Part shown: positions 6,738-14,029 of the stretch, piece by piece
Position numbering within the stretch: position 1 is the stretch's first letter
Layout of the letters: each line of letters starts with the position of its first letter
From: a virus
Virus record (IMG/VR): IMGVR_UViG_3300020581_000020
Location: 1-39,816 of that record
Reading direction: 5' to 3' (one strand)
Length of the DNA stretch: 39,816 nucleotides
The notes under the pieces: model-generated
Told to the model about the DNA's origin: nothing
Databases searched by the model: none
What the model saw: the letters and a program-made list of their open reading frames with translations, nothing else
Made by a program: the position numbers and the translations under genes

Positions 6738-7325
6738 ATGAAAACATGGCTTACTGACGTAAATAACAACCGTTGTTCGGTGGAATATTTCGGATCACGC
6801 GAGGCAGCGCAAACTGCCCTGGATAGTCTAATCGGTTGCTCCGATTGCTCCGATTGCTCCGGTTGCTCCGATTGCTCCGGTTGCTCCGGTTGCTCCCGTT
6901 GCTCCCGTTCCTCCGGTTGCTCCCGTTGCTTCGGTTGCTCCGATTGCTCCGGTTGCTCCGGTTGCTCCGGTTGCTCCGGTTGCTTCGGGTTAATTGAAGC
7001 TGCCCCTGTGACTGGCTCCGCAGACCCAGTCACAGTTCCGGTCATTCCCGACATTCACAAAGCAGTCTACGCGGCGGCATCGCAACCGAAAGCCTTGGCT
7101 ATGGACACTTGGCACACCTGCCAAAACACACATTGCCGAGCGGGATGGATTGTGACACTCGCAGGAGCGGAAGGACGCAAACTCGAACAGAGATTCGATA
7201 CGCTCTCGGCAGCGATGCGAATCTACGACGCCAGCGATCCAGCGTTCAAGATCAATCCGTGTCGTTTTTTCGATTCCAATGAAGATGCGCTGGCCGACAT
7301 GAAGAAACTGGCTGAGGGGAGTTGA
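6738..7325 (+). CDS. Cys-Ser-X triplet repeat protein with WHTC/THCRAGW domain
   Basis: The 195-aa protein has three parts: an N-terminal domain (residues 1-33), 17 tandem triplets C-S-[D/G/R] (34-84), and a C-terminal domain containing [15 protein letters not shown] near 126-140 and [19 protein letters not shown] near the end. From memory of the family, this C-terminal domain occurs in phage proteins whose N terminus carries other simple repeats such as pentapeptide repeats. The 16 repeat cysteines every third residue could bind metal or form a disulphide-rich rod. Function unknown. Confidence 0.82.
   Translation: MKTWLTDVNNNRCSVEYFGSREAAQTALDSLIGCSDCSDCSGCSDCSGCSGCSRCSRSSGCSRCFGCSDCSGCSGCSGCSGCFGLIEAAPVTGSADPVTVPVIPDIHKAVYAAASQPKALAMDTWHTCQNTHCRAGWIVTLAGAEGRKLEQRFDTLSAAMRIYDASDPAFKINPCRFFDSNEDALADMKKLAEGS
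6837..6989 (+). repeat. Tandem 9-bp repeat coding for 17 Cys-Ser-X triplets
   Basis: Seventeen 9-bp units of the form TGCTCCGAT or TGCTCCGGT follow without gaps and stay in frame. Three units deviate: one loses the Cys (SSG) and two carry Phe (CFG). The unit size is a multiple of three, so gain or loss of units changes length and not frame. Confidence 0.95.
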
Positions 7326-7326
7326 G

Positions 7327-7800
7327 ATGGACGGAGCAAAACATCAGTCGCAGTTGCAGCCGAAGAATAACAAGTTCCATCTCGGGAATGGGGATGACGG
7401 ACTGCATTACTGGATCACTCCGCCCGTTTTGTACGAATCTCTCAGGGCCGAATTTGGCTTCACCTTTGATCCTTGTCCGCATCCGTTACCAGAGGGATTT
7501 GACGGCCTGACTTGCGAGTGGGGTGCCTCGAACTACGTGAATCCTCCGTTTGGATCCATCGTCCACCAAGGCAAGAAGAAAGGCCCGACCGCATGGGCAC
7601 GAAAGGCAATCGTCGAGGCAAACAAGGGCCGAAGCGTTGTGCTCGTCTATCCCATTGACAAGTGGGTTCTGATGCTCATGGCCGCTGGGGCACAGGTTCG
7701 CAATCTCGGAGACGTGCGCTGGCTCTCGACGGAAAACGGTCAACCCGGCAAAGGTACTGGCCGACACATCGCAGCATTCATTCTAAGGAGTTCACTTTGA
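7327..7800 (+). CDS. Phage DNA N6-adenine methyltransferase (Dam-like)
   Basis: The 157-aa product has the features of the compact phage N-6-adenine methyltransferase family: HYWITPPVLYESL near residues 27-39, FTFDPCPHP near 45-53, the catalytic NPPF at 72-75 and AWARKAIVEA. It lacks a separate target-recognition domain, which is usual for the family. It probably protects phage DNA from host restriction or marks it. The gene ends in a TGATG overlap. Confidence 0.9.
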   Translation: MDGAKHQSQLQPKNNKFHLGNGDDGLHYWITPPVLYESLRAEFGFTFDPCPHPLPEGFDGLTCEWGASNYVNPPFGSIVHQGKKKGPTAWARKAIVEANKGRSVVLVYPIDKWVLMLMAAGAQVRNLGDVRWLSTENGQPGKGTGRHIAAFILRSSL

Positions 7801-8063
7801 TGGACGGAGCAGAGAACAAACCGAGTCTAACCGACGAAGAAATTCGATGCGCTGCGTTGCTGAAGCGCCACGGGGCGGAATGGATATGGCACATGACGGA
7901 CGAAGAATATCTTATAGCCAAACTAGTAGAGCGACGATTGGCGAAGGAACGGCCCACGGAAATTGTTAACGGCATCGAGGTCTGCAAGCTGTGCGCCTGG
8001 CCAACCTCGTTCACTTGTCATCATCCATCTTCTCAATTGGTGGTGGAGGAACCCCATGACTGA
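7800..8063 (+). CDS. Hypothetical protein with CxxC, 87 aa
   Basis: The start shares the sequence MDGA with the upstream methyltransferase gene. The middle is helical and acidic (DEEIRCAALLKRHGAEWIWHM), and CKLC with a later CHH could bind zinc. No family recognised. It overlaps the next gene by 8 bp. Confidence 0.72.
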   Translation: MDGAENKPSLTDEEIRCAALLKRHGAEWIWHMTDEEYLIAKLVERRLAKERPTEIVNGIEVCKLCAWPTSFTCHHPSSQLVVEEPHD

Positions 8064-9171
8064 AAACGGAGCACCGCAACTCGGAACGTGCCAACGCATG
8101 AAGATTCCTCACGTTGTACAAATAGCAGGTCAAAAGGTAGACCTGAACATGCCCGGACATCTCACCGCTTGCGTAGACTGGAAACCTATGGCCGATCCCG
8201 CTCCCGAAGTACCGAAACTCAACCTCTGTCCTCCTGGATACACAATCGTGCCGAAAGCCGATGGGGTTTGGTTGCAGATCAAGACTTCCACGAATCGGCA
8301 GGCGGCACTTCAGCTTGAATCTGTAGCCGAGAAACAAGGAAACATGGTCGGCGCAATTCTACTGGAATGGTGTCAGGAGTTCCGTGGCGAAGTGGCCGAC
8401 ACTGCTCCCGAAGTACCAGTGCCAGTAAAAGAATCGAGACGGCAGATGGGTCAATGTACGAATTGCGGCGAGATGCCTGACGAGTGCAAATGCAAAGTAC
8501 CAGCGCCGCCCGGAGAAAACATGCAGATCACAATCGAAGTCGATTCGCAGGAACGGTTGGATGTATTGAAACGGCACTTCGGATTCTACGACTATCGGGA
8601 ATTATTTGAAGCAAGCATTGAGATGATGGAGAAGTCCGTTTTACGTACCAAGGCTAATCAGGCCGAAAATGGGCCTACAGTACCAGCGCAGCAGGATGCG
8701 GAGGCATTCTGGCGAAGCTATCACAGCATCGAGCCTTTACCTCATGAATTAAGTTTTGCCGAAGCCTACGCCGCTGCCCGAGTTAAAGAAGCCACGAAAC
8801 TGGAAACCGTCATCGCGTCCAAAGACTTGTTCAAGGCTAAGTATGAAGCTGCTAAGGCAGACCTGGCGCAACTCAGGGGAGCACTCACGAAGATTGCATA
8901 CGCTCCACCAAACTCAGCCAGCAGTATGCGCAGTTGGGCAATGGCGGCCCTCTCTAGTGCACCATCGACTCCCGTGCACAGTTACCCCGTTCCAACTGTT
9001 TACCAAACGACGGGCAACTCAGGTGGAGATTGTCCGAAGTGCGGGGCTGAGATGGATACGATTGGATGCTCATCATGTTCTTACACGAAACCTGCACCAG
9101 TAAGTCCCCCGGAATCGCCTGGCGCACCATCGACTCCCACTACCGGAACATCGGAGAAAGGAGGCTTATGA
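8056..9171 (+). CDS. Mosaic protein with zinc ribbons and Pro-rich linkers, 371 aa
   Basis: Modules are joined by proline-rich linkers (PAPEVPK, TAPEVPVPV, KVPAPPGEN, and a final run of Pro, Ser and Thr). Visible modules are an N-terminal domain (CQRMKIPHVV), a CTNCG...CKC zinc-ribbon near residues 134-146, a domain with VDSQERLDVLKRHFG, a helical coiled-coil region near 240-280, and a second ribbon CPKCGAEM...CSSC near 332-345. It looks assembled from pieces shared with neighbouring small genes. Function unknown. Confidence 0.75.
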   Translation: MTENGAPQLGTCQRMKIPHVVQIAGQKVDLNMPGHLTACVDWKPMADPAPEVPKLNLCPPGYTIVPKADGVWLQIKTSTNRQAALQLESVAEKQGNMVGAILLEWCQEFRGEVADTAPEVPVPVKESRRQMGQCTNCGEMPDECKCKVPAPPGENMQITIEVDSQERLDVLKRHFGFYDYRELFEASIEMMEKSVLRTKANQAENGPTVPAQQDAEAFWRSYHSIEPLPHELSFAEAYAAARVKEATKLETVIASKDLFKAKYEAAKADLAQLRGALTKIAYAPPNSASSMRSWAMAALSSAPSTPVHSYPVPTVYQTTGNSGGDCPKCGAEMDTIGCSSCSYTKPAPVSPPESPGAPSTPTTGTSEKGGL

Positions 9172-9623
9172 CGCCACACAACATGCTCATTGGGGAAGCC
9201 GGAAAGCATCGAGTTGCGGCAGAGCTTCTACTGAGAGGAATCAACGTTTACTTCCCTGCTGCCGATAGCGGAGTAGACCTCTATACAGACAACGGTTTGG
9301 CTATCCAGGTCAAGGCTGCAACTAAGAATTGCAAAGGAAGCTACTACTTTAGTTTCAAATCATGGCATCGCCGAAAAGGTACAGCGAAGCAACTACCCCG
9401 ACTTCACGGCAGCGTCACCCACGCGGTCCTGTGGGGTATTACTGATGACGTGTTCTGGGTTGTGCCTTCCGCTGTGATCCTTCAAGGTGCTGAGGGTATA
9501 ACTACCTCCAAGGCTTCGCTCGCCATAGCAAAACAATTTCACTCAACTCGTGCTGGACGGATTGAGCCGTACCGCAATGCGTGGGATTCACTAACAGTCC
9601 AGCAGATCGGAGGTGCCGATTGA
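9168..9623 (+). CDS. PD-(D/E)XK nuclease-fold protein
   Basis: The 151-aa product has GEAGKHRVAAELLLRGINV at residues 8-26, then DSGVDLY with Asp near 35 and AIQVKA at about 43-48. The order helix, Asp, then Q/E-x-K matches Holliday-junction-resolvase-like and small restriction-like nucleases; the usual Glu is Gln here, a variant seen in the superfamily. It could resolve recombination intermediates made by the ERF/exonuclease pair, or be a solitary nuclease. Confidence 0.72.
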   Translation: MTPHNMLIGEAGKHRVAAELLLRGINVYFPAADSGVDLYTDNGLAIQVKAATKNCKGSYYFSFKSWHRRKGTAKQLPRLHGSVTHAVLWGITDDVFWVVPSAVILQGAEGITTSKASLAIAKQFHSTRAGRIEPYRNAWDSLTVQQIGGAD

Positions 9624-9813
9624 TAAAACGGATCGTTCAGGATTCAAGAAAGACCTTTACTGGGCAACGCAGTGGTGCGAAGGAAAAACTAACGACGAGA
9701 ATGCCTATGCTTCTTTTCCTTCTTCTGGTGTGTCTAACCAACCCTGCAAATACCTTGCTTACTACGTTCAGGGCGTCTGGAAGGGTGAATACTTATTTGA
9801 ACGCCATGATTGA
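9613..9813 (+). CDS. Hypothetical protein, 66 aa
   Basis: Starts at GTG 9613 inside the end of the previous gene. The product is hydrophilic and aromatic (DLYWATQWCEGKTNDENAY), with a plausible globular composition. A competing frame from 9581 to 9883 looks less protein-like. The following gap holds a 6-bp stem (9826-9831 with 9853-9858). Confidence 0.6.
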   Translation: MPIDKTDRSGFKKDLYWATQWCEGKTNDENAYASFPSSGVSNQPCKYLAYYVQGVWKGEYLFERHD

Positions 9814-9879
9814 CGCGGCCCGTAGGCACCGTACCGGAGCGCGAAGTTTAGACGGTGCGACTCCCCCAAAGGAGCAGAA

Positions 9880-10059
9880 ATGAAAGTTCGCCACGTTCGT
9901 ACCTGCCCGTTATGTGGAGAAAATCGGCTCAGGGAATCTTTAACACGCCATCTCCGCGAGACGCACGAGAATGACTTCATGGCTGTCTGCTATCAGCTCT
10001 GGAAGGCGTTACATAAGGCGCTGAATCGTCCGAAGAGGAAGGAGAACTCCAATGGCTGA
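9880..10059 (+). CDS. C2H2 zinc-finger protein, 59 aa
   Basis: The sequence CPLCG at residues 9-13, followed by a helix and HLRETH near 24-29, gives one classical C2H2 finger (C-x2-C...H-x4-H). The rest is a basic helix. Prokaryotic single-finger proteins of this size are known DNA binders. AAAGGAGCAGAA precedes the ATG. It ends with ENSNG, overlapping the next start. Confidence 0.75.
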   Translation: MKVRHVRTCPLCGENRLRESLTRHLRETHENDFMAVCYQLWKALHKALNRPKRKENSNG

Positions 10060-10273
10060 TCCACTGGAATTTACGCTGCAAGAAGCAACACTTCAGAAGC
10101 TGTGCGCTCTGTTGTTCTGGACACATCGCGTGGCATCTGCTGCCGCCGATGTAGCGATTGCGGAATCTTTAACGCCTAATCCAGTGGGAGAACTGAAGGA
10201 CGCTTTACAGCGATTGGGAATACTAGCAAGTGACTGGTTCGACGAAATTCAAGGGAGTAACTCCAATGGCTGA
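10052..10273 (+). CDS. Hypothetical helical protein, 73 aa
   Basis: A helical, Ala/Leu-rich protein starting MADPLEFTLQEATLQKLC. Start and end sit in near-identical 22-bp junctions shared with its neighbours. No family recognised. Confidence 0.72.
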   Translation: MADPLEFTLQEATLQKLCALLFWTHRVASAAADVAIAESLTPNPVGELKDALQRLGILASDWFDEIQGSNSNG

Positions 10274-10481
10274 TCCACTGAAGCCTGATTTGCCTTTACT
10301 GATGAAGCTCGGCTCGATTGTGGTTCACGTGGATGAACTGCTTTCGGCGCAGGGGCACGATTATGACCGTCAAGCAATAGCCGTGCTTCTTAGTAATGAA
10401 GACGTGCGACAGTGGATCAAGCAGATGGGCGTATATCTGCCCGTGAAACGTGTGTGTGTGGGGGGGGGCTCCAATGGCTGA
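10266..10481 (+). CDS. Hypothetical protein, 71 aa, with terminal G9 tract
   Basis: Starts MADPLKPDLPLL. The 3' end crosses (TG)5 followed by nine G (10460-10468), coding for VCVGGGSNG. Loss of one G would fuse this frame to the DUF4326 gene downstream. The body is helical and acidic (LSAQGHDYDRQAIAVLLSNEDV). No family recognised. Confidence 0.7.
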   Translation: MADPLKPDLPLLMKLGSIVVHVDELLSAQGHDYDRQAIAVLLSNEDVRQWIKQMGVYLPVKRVCVGGGSNG

Positions 10482-10755
10482 TGGTCCCAAACGGATTCAA
10501 CGAAAGCGGACGAAGGGATGGAAGATGCCCAAGGGTGCTGTGTATGTGGGCAGGCCGACGCCATTTGGCAACCCTTATTCAGTTCAAGCGTGGGGGCGAA
10601 AGGGCGCGGTTTCAGCATACAGGCTATTGATGGTTCACCCCGCCGCAGACCTCGATTTGATTCGTCGTGAGCTTCGCGGCAAAGACCTAGCCTGCTGGTG
10701 CCCACTGGATCAGCCGTGCCATGCCGACGTACTTTTGGAGATTGCCAATGGCTGA
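10474..10755 (+). CDS. DUF4326 family protein
   Basis: The 93-aa protein has the DUF4326 signature: RIQRKRTKGWKMPKGAVYVG at residues 7-26, PFGNPY, and LRGKDLACWCPLDQPCHADV near 68-87. The family is common in phages and has an unknown role; the CWC...CHAD cysteines and histidine suggest metal binding. It starts in the repeated CCAATGGCTGAT junction. Confidence 0.88.
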   Translation: MADGPKRIQRKRTKGWKMPKGAVYVGRPTPFGNPYSVQAWGRKGAVSAYRLLMVHPAADLDLIRRELRGKDLACWCPLDQPCHADVLLEIANG

Positions 10756-10951
10756 TGGTCCATACAAAGAGATTGAAGCTGAATTACGGCAGAGACCTGG
10801 CATTGCCGTACCTGCTGGATTCATCTCAGAGCTAATTCAGGTAGCGGTAGAGGCGACCCTGCAAGTGAAGTCAGAACACGCCGAGGGAGAACAGCTACCG
10901 CGCACGGAAATCGCCGCTCGCATAGCTGAGTTGCTGAAGGAGCAAGCATGA
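10748..10951 (+). CDS. Hypothetical protein, 67 aa
   Basis: Begins MADGPYKEIEAEL inside the end of the DUF4326 gene, using the same junction motif. It is a helical acidic protein ending in RIAELLKEQA. The stop overlaps the next start. Confidence 0.7.
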   Translation: MADGPYKEIEAELRQRPGIAVPAGFISELIQVAVEATLQVKSEHAEGEQLPRTEIAARIAELLKEQA

Positions 10952-11115
10952 CCCGAGCAGAGATGATTAACTGGCTGGTCGAATGGCGTCAGACCATGAA
11001 GGGTTCCATCTCACCAGAGAATCATCGTCGCCTGCTGAGCACCCGGAAAACGAAAGAATTGGAGCGCATGATTAAGCAAATCACAGAGGTTCATCAATTT
11101 TTCAATCGAGACTGA
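10948..11115 (+). CDS. Hypothetical protein, 55 aa
   Basis: ATG overlaps the upstream TGA (ATGA). The protein is basic and helical (RKTKELERMIKQI). No family recognised. Confidence 0.65.
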   Translation: MTRAEMINWLVEWRQTMKGSISPENHRRLLSTRKTKELERMIKQITEVHQFFNRD

Positions 11116-11140
11116 AGGAGCAAGCTGTGGAGAGGGAGAA

Positions 11141-11257
11141 ATGAGCGGTATTGATGCGTTTTTCGTGGGCCTGCTGATTGGAATCGCACTCGGCATTGGC
11201 ATAGGACTTAGAGCTGGATCGGCTAAGGAGCGGACACACCCGAATGACCGAAAATGA
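11141..11257 (+). CDS. Small single-span membrane protein, 38 aa
   Basis: A GxxxG-rich hydrophobic segment at about residues 7-24 (FFVGLLIGIALGIGIGL) is followed by a basic tail. GGAGAGGGAGAA lies upstream. It may be a membrane accessory or inhibitory peptide; no homologue recognised. Confidence 0.62.
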   Translation: MSGIDAFFVGLLIGIALGIGIGLRAGSAKERTHPNDRK

Positions 11258-11426
11258 GCGATTGATACTTTGTCTCGAACCGGACGATCCAGCGATGCAG
11301 CGGCCTAAACAGTGCTGTTCATTCTGCGGAGAAGGTCTGACCTGCGAACACGGCTACTGCCGAGAATGCCAAATTTGCAGGGAATGTGCTGAAGAGGCTC
11401 AAATTGAGGAAGGCGGAAAGCCGTGA
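11244..11426 (+). CDS. Cys-rich zinc-binding protein, 60 aa
   Basis: Nine cysteines and a histidine in the pattern CCSFC...CEHGYCRECQICREC indicate one or two zinc sites, like a treble-clef or RING-like knuckle. The start lies inside the preceding gene. It is the last gene before the late promoter. Confidence 0.72.
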   Translation: MTENERLILCLEPDDPAMQRPKQCCSFCGEGLTCEHGYCRECQICRECAEEAQIEEGGKP

Positions 11427-11440
11427 GACCGAATCAACCC

Positions 11441-11468
11441 TTGACATTCCCTCCGATTCGCGTATGCT
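11441..11468 (+). promoter_or_regulatory. Strong sigma70-like promoter for the late region
   Basis: TTGACA (11441-11446) and TATGCT (11463-11468) are 16 bp apart. The -35 is perfect and the -10 matches four of six consensus bases. The first ten bases, TTGACATTCC, equal those of the promoter at 39321. Transcription would start near 11475 and read into packaging genes. Confidence 0.72.
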
Positions 11469-11494
11469 GATTCCGACACTGCCTCCGTAGACCG

Positions 11495-11533
11495 AAGGGG
11501 CTTGCTGCGCACGAGTGAGCCCCTTACCGCAGC
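11495..11533 (+). promoter_or_regulatory. Structured late leader with two competing stems
   Basis: AAGGGGCT (11495-11502) pairs with AGCCCCTT (11518-11525). GCTGCG (11504-11509), inside that loop, pairs with CGCAGC (11528-11533) just downstream. The two stems interlock, so they form either a pseudoknot or two alternative folds. No T-run follows, so it is not an ordinary terminator. Position right after the predicted start suggests a role in elongation control. Confidence 0.5.
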
Positions 11534-11589
11534 CTGGGCGCTAAGCCAAACCGGGCCGATGGAATGGGTAGGGCAGTCTCGTCTCGCAA

Positions 11590-11916
11590 ATGTCCCGCAA
11601 GCTCGGAATTCTAGACATTCATCAACAAGCTGCTGAGCGACCGGCACAGTTCTATCCTAAGCGCATTGTGCAAATCCTCGTACTCAGACAACTGGCGGAA
11701 TGGGTGGTTACAGGCGTTCTGGCGCGCGCGATCAAACCGAAGACAGTCTTGCACGGATTACCCCTCAAAGCCCGCTACACCAGCCTCGCACAGCTTAGAA
11801 ATTACCTTCCAGAGCATGATTCAACTCCACTTCCACCTTCAGAGCTTCCAGGGATTAAGTTTGAGGAGCCGTTGCGCCGCAAACGAGAGGTAAGTCCTTG
11901 TGCGGTAATTAGCTAG
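11590..11916 (+). CDS. Hypothetical protein, 108 aa
   Basis: First ORF of the late transcript. It has no clear ribosome-binding site. The N-terminal part is helical and basic (YPKRIVQILVLRQLAEWVV) and the C terminus is Pro/Arg-rich. It is plausible as a gene but not certain; no family recognised. Confidence 0.55.
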   Translation: MSRKLGILDIHQQAAERPAQFYPKRIVQILVLRQLAEWVVTGVLARAIKPKTVLHGLPLKARYTSLAQLRNYLPEHDSTPLPPSELPGIKFEEPLRRKREVSPCAVIS

Positions 11917-11929
11917 CAGTCTGTAACAC

Positions 11930-12187
11930 ATGAGAACTGACGACACAATTGCAGTTGCAACAGCGGTGGCTCCGGTTGGCATGGGCTTACAGGAAGAAAT
12001 TGTTAGGGTAATTCATGACCACGCCAAAGCTCTCACCGAAACTAGTATCAAGGCTGCTGTCAGTAAATTTGAACAAGAGTTACGATTGTCCATTGGGCAG
12101 ACAGCGATTAGCGTAGCCGACTTCTACTCCATGCAAAGGCTAGGCTCAGAGCTTATCATCCATGTAAAACTGGAGTCGTCAAAGTGA
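11930..12187 (+). CDS. Hypothetical protein, 85 aa
   Basis: A helical protein (EEIVRVIHDHAKALTE) with a beta-rich end (ELIIHVKLESSK). It overlaps the next start by GTGA. Its place just before terminase genes suggests a packaging or early-late role; no family recognised. Confidence 0.7.
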   Translation: MRTDDTIAVATAVAPVGMGLQEEIVRVIHDHAKALTETSIKAAVSKFEQELRLSIGQTAISVADFYSMQRLGSELIIHVKLESSK

Positions 12188-12720
12188 AAATAGATGACGC
12201 GATACCGCCAATTGTCAATAGCAGAAAGCAGAGTGAAAATCAGCAGCCACAGGAATCTGTCAACGCAGTGAAAATCGACAAACGTGGTAAACACCCTAAT
12301 TCTCTCAAGAACTTAGCGCCGTGGCCGAAGGGTCGCTCAGGGAATCCGGGCGGAGAGCCGGGCTATGATGTGGCTGCTTGGTTGTGTCGCAAGGTCATTG
12401 AGGAGAACTTGCGGACAACGTACAAGGGATTAGCCAAGCAGCTCGGCAAGGGCAATGGGTACGTGCTGAATGTCATGGCGGACCGCGGATACGGTAAACT
12501 CAAGGAGACGAAGGAAGTATTCCACAAATACCAAGAGATGGCGGACAAGGATCTAGATGAGCGAATTGCAGACATCCTCCGAGAAACAGGACTCGCCGCT
12601 CAGGTCGAAGAAGTTGGAGCTGTTGGAGTTGCTGCAGGAGCGGAAAAGGCGAACGGACACGCGCAAGATTCTGCGATACTTCCCGGAAACGGGGCCGCTA
12701 AGACGGGCACTCTATCCTAA
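12184..12720 (+). CDS. terS: Putative terminase small subunit
   Basis: The 178-aa product (GTG start) has the motif WPKGRSGNPGG near residues 48-58, typical of DUF5681-like proteins next to terminase genes, followed by a helical region that could bind DNA (KVIEENLRTTYKGLAKQLG). It overlaps the large subunit by 164 bp, which links their translation. Small terminases pick the packaging site; the identity rests mainly on context. Confidence 0.65.
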   Translation: MKIDDAIPPIVNSRKQSENQQPQESVNAVKIDKRGKHPNSLKNLAPWPKGRSGNPGGEPGYDVAAWLCRKVIEENLRTTYKGLAKQLGKGNGYVLNVMADRGYGKLKETKEVFHKYQEMADKDLDERIADILRETGLAAQVEEVGAVGVAAGAEKANGHAQDSAILPGNGAAKTGTLS

Positions 12721-14029
12721 GCACTGCGAGTTCTTTGCCGCAGGGATAGACCACCGCGAACGGCTGATGTTAGCGGCGAACCGGGTAGGGAAGACTGAAG
12801 GGGTTGGCGGGTATGAGACAACACTTCATCTCACGGGTCAATATCCGGCATGGTGGACGGGTAGACGTTACACTCGCCCCGTATCGGCCTGGGTCGCAGG
12901 CGACACCGGAACTACCGTCCGGGACATTCTGCAGCAAAAGCTTTTGGGTCCAATCGGCGCACTCGGCACCGGCCTTATACCGGGCGACAGTCTTGAACGC
13001 ACAGTTCGAGCGCCGGGAGTACCTGATAAAATTGAGTCGTTTTTCGTTAGGCACACGTCAGGCGGCTTAAGTCGTGCAGTCTTTAAGAGTTATGCTGAAG
13101 GCCGCGAGTCATTCCAGGGTACGGAGCAAGACGTAATATGGCTGGACGAAGAACCGCCGCTGGACATCTACACCGAATGCGTACTCCGCACAATGACGAA
13201 CAACGGGCTTATCATGCTTACCTTTACGCCCTTGCTTGGCATGAGCGAAGTGGTCTTAGCTTTTCTGCCTGGAGGGAAGCTCGGCGCCGGCGCGCTCTCG
13301 GGCAAGTTCATTGTGATGGCGACGTGGGACGATGCCCCACACCTGACACAGGAGGCCAAGGATGAACTCTGGCAATCAATACCGCCTTATCAGCGCGACG
13401 CACGATCCAAAGGGATTCCTCAGTTGGGCTCAGGTGCTATATATCCCGTGCCCGAATCGGATCTACTCATTGATGCATTCATTGTGCCTGCCCATTGGCC
13501 TCAAGGTTACGGCATGGATGTGGGATGGAACTTCACTGCGGCTGTATGGGGAGCCCACGACCGCGAAACCGACTGTCTCTATCTAACCCATGAATACAAG
13601 CGCAGCCATGCCGAGCCCTCTCTCCATGTGCATTCTATCCAAGCTCCTGGTGCGTGGATTCCTGGTTTTATTGACCCTGCAAGCCGCGGGCGATCTCAGA
13701 AAGATGGGAGCCAGCTTCTCTCGGACTATCTGCAGTTGGGCCTCAAGCTTGAGATTGCGGACAATGGCGTCGAATCCGGGCTCTACTCTGTGTGGAATCG
13801 CATGTCAACGGGGCGACTCAAGGTCTTTCGCAATATGGGCAAATGGCTCGAAGAGTTTCGGCTGTATCGGCGGGATGAGCGCGGCCGGGTTGTGAAAGAG
13901 AATGACCACGAAATGGATTGCACGCGGTACCTTGAGAGCCGGATTCTGCAGATGACATTAAAGCCTATGCCCAAGCCAGAAGTGAAGTATGCTTACCCTG
14001 GGCAGCAAAACCAGGCGTGGATGGGATGA
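12557..14029 (+). CDS. terL: Terminase large subunit
   Basis: The 490-aa packaging ATPase/nuclease shows Walker A at residues 73-81 (AANRVGKTE), Walker B near 193-198 (VIWLDEE), a coupling motif LTFTP near 221-225, and nuclease acidic residues in GMDVGWN (Asp321), FIDPAS (Asp373) and NDHEMDC (Asp450/Asp454). It pumps DNA into the prohead at the portal and cuts it. The length fits the family. Circular assembly fits headful packaging, but the ends are not shown by sequence alone. Confidence 0.94.
   Translation: MSELQTSSEKQDSPLRSKKLELLELLQERKRRTDTRKILRYFPETGPLRRALYPKHCEFFAAGIDHRERLMLAANRVGKTEGVGGYETTLHLTGQYPAWWTGRRYTRPVSAWVAGDTGTTVRDILQQKLLGPIGALGTGLIPGDSLERTVRAPGVPDKIESFFVRHTSGGLSRAVFKSYAEGRESFQGTEQDVIWLDEEPPLDIYTECVLRTMTNNGLIMLTFTPLLGMSEVVLAFLPGGKLGAGALSGKFIVMATWDDAPHLTQEAKDELWQSIPPYQRDARSKGIPQLGSGAIYPVPESDLLIDAFIVPAHWPQGYGMDVGWNFTAAVWGAHDRETDCLYLTHEYKRSHAEPSLHVHSIQAPGAWIPGFIDPASRGRSQKDGSQLLSDYLQLGLKLEIADNGVESGLYSVWNRMSTGRLKVFRNMGKWLEEFRLYRRDERGRVVKENDHEMDCTRYLESRILQMTLKPMPKPEVKYAYPGQQNQAWMG

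Noticed and set aside
6572-7054. Minus-strand frame rich in Glu, Gln and Pro
   Set aside because: It is the reverse complement of the Cys-Ser-X repeat and has no independent support.
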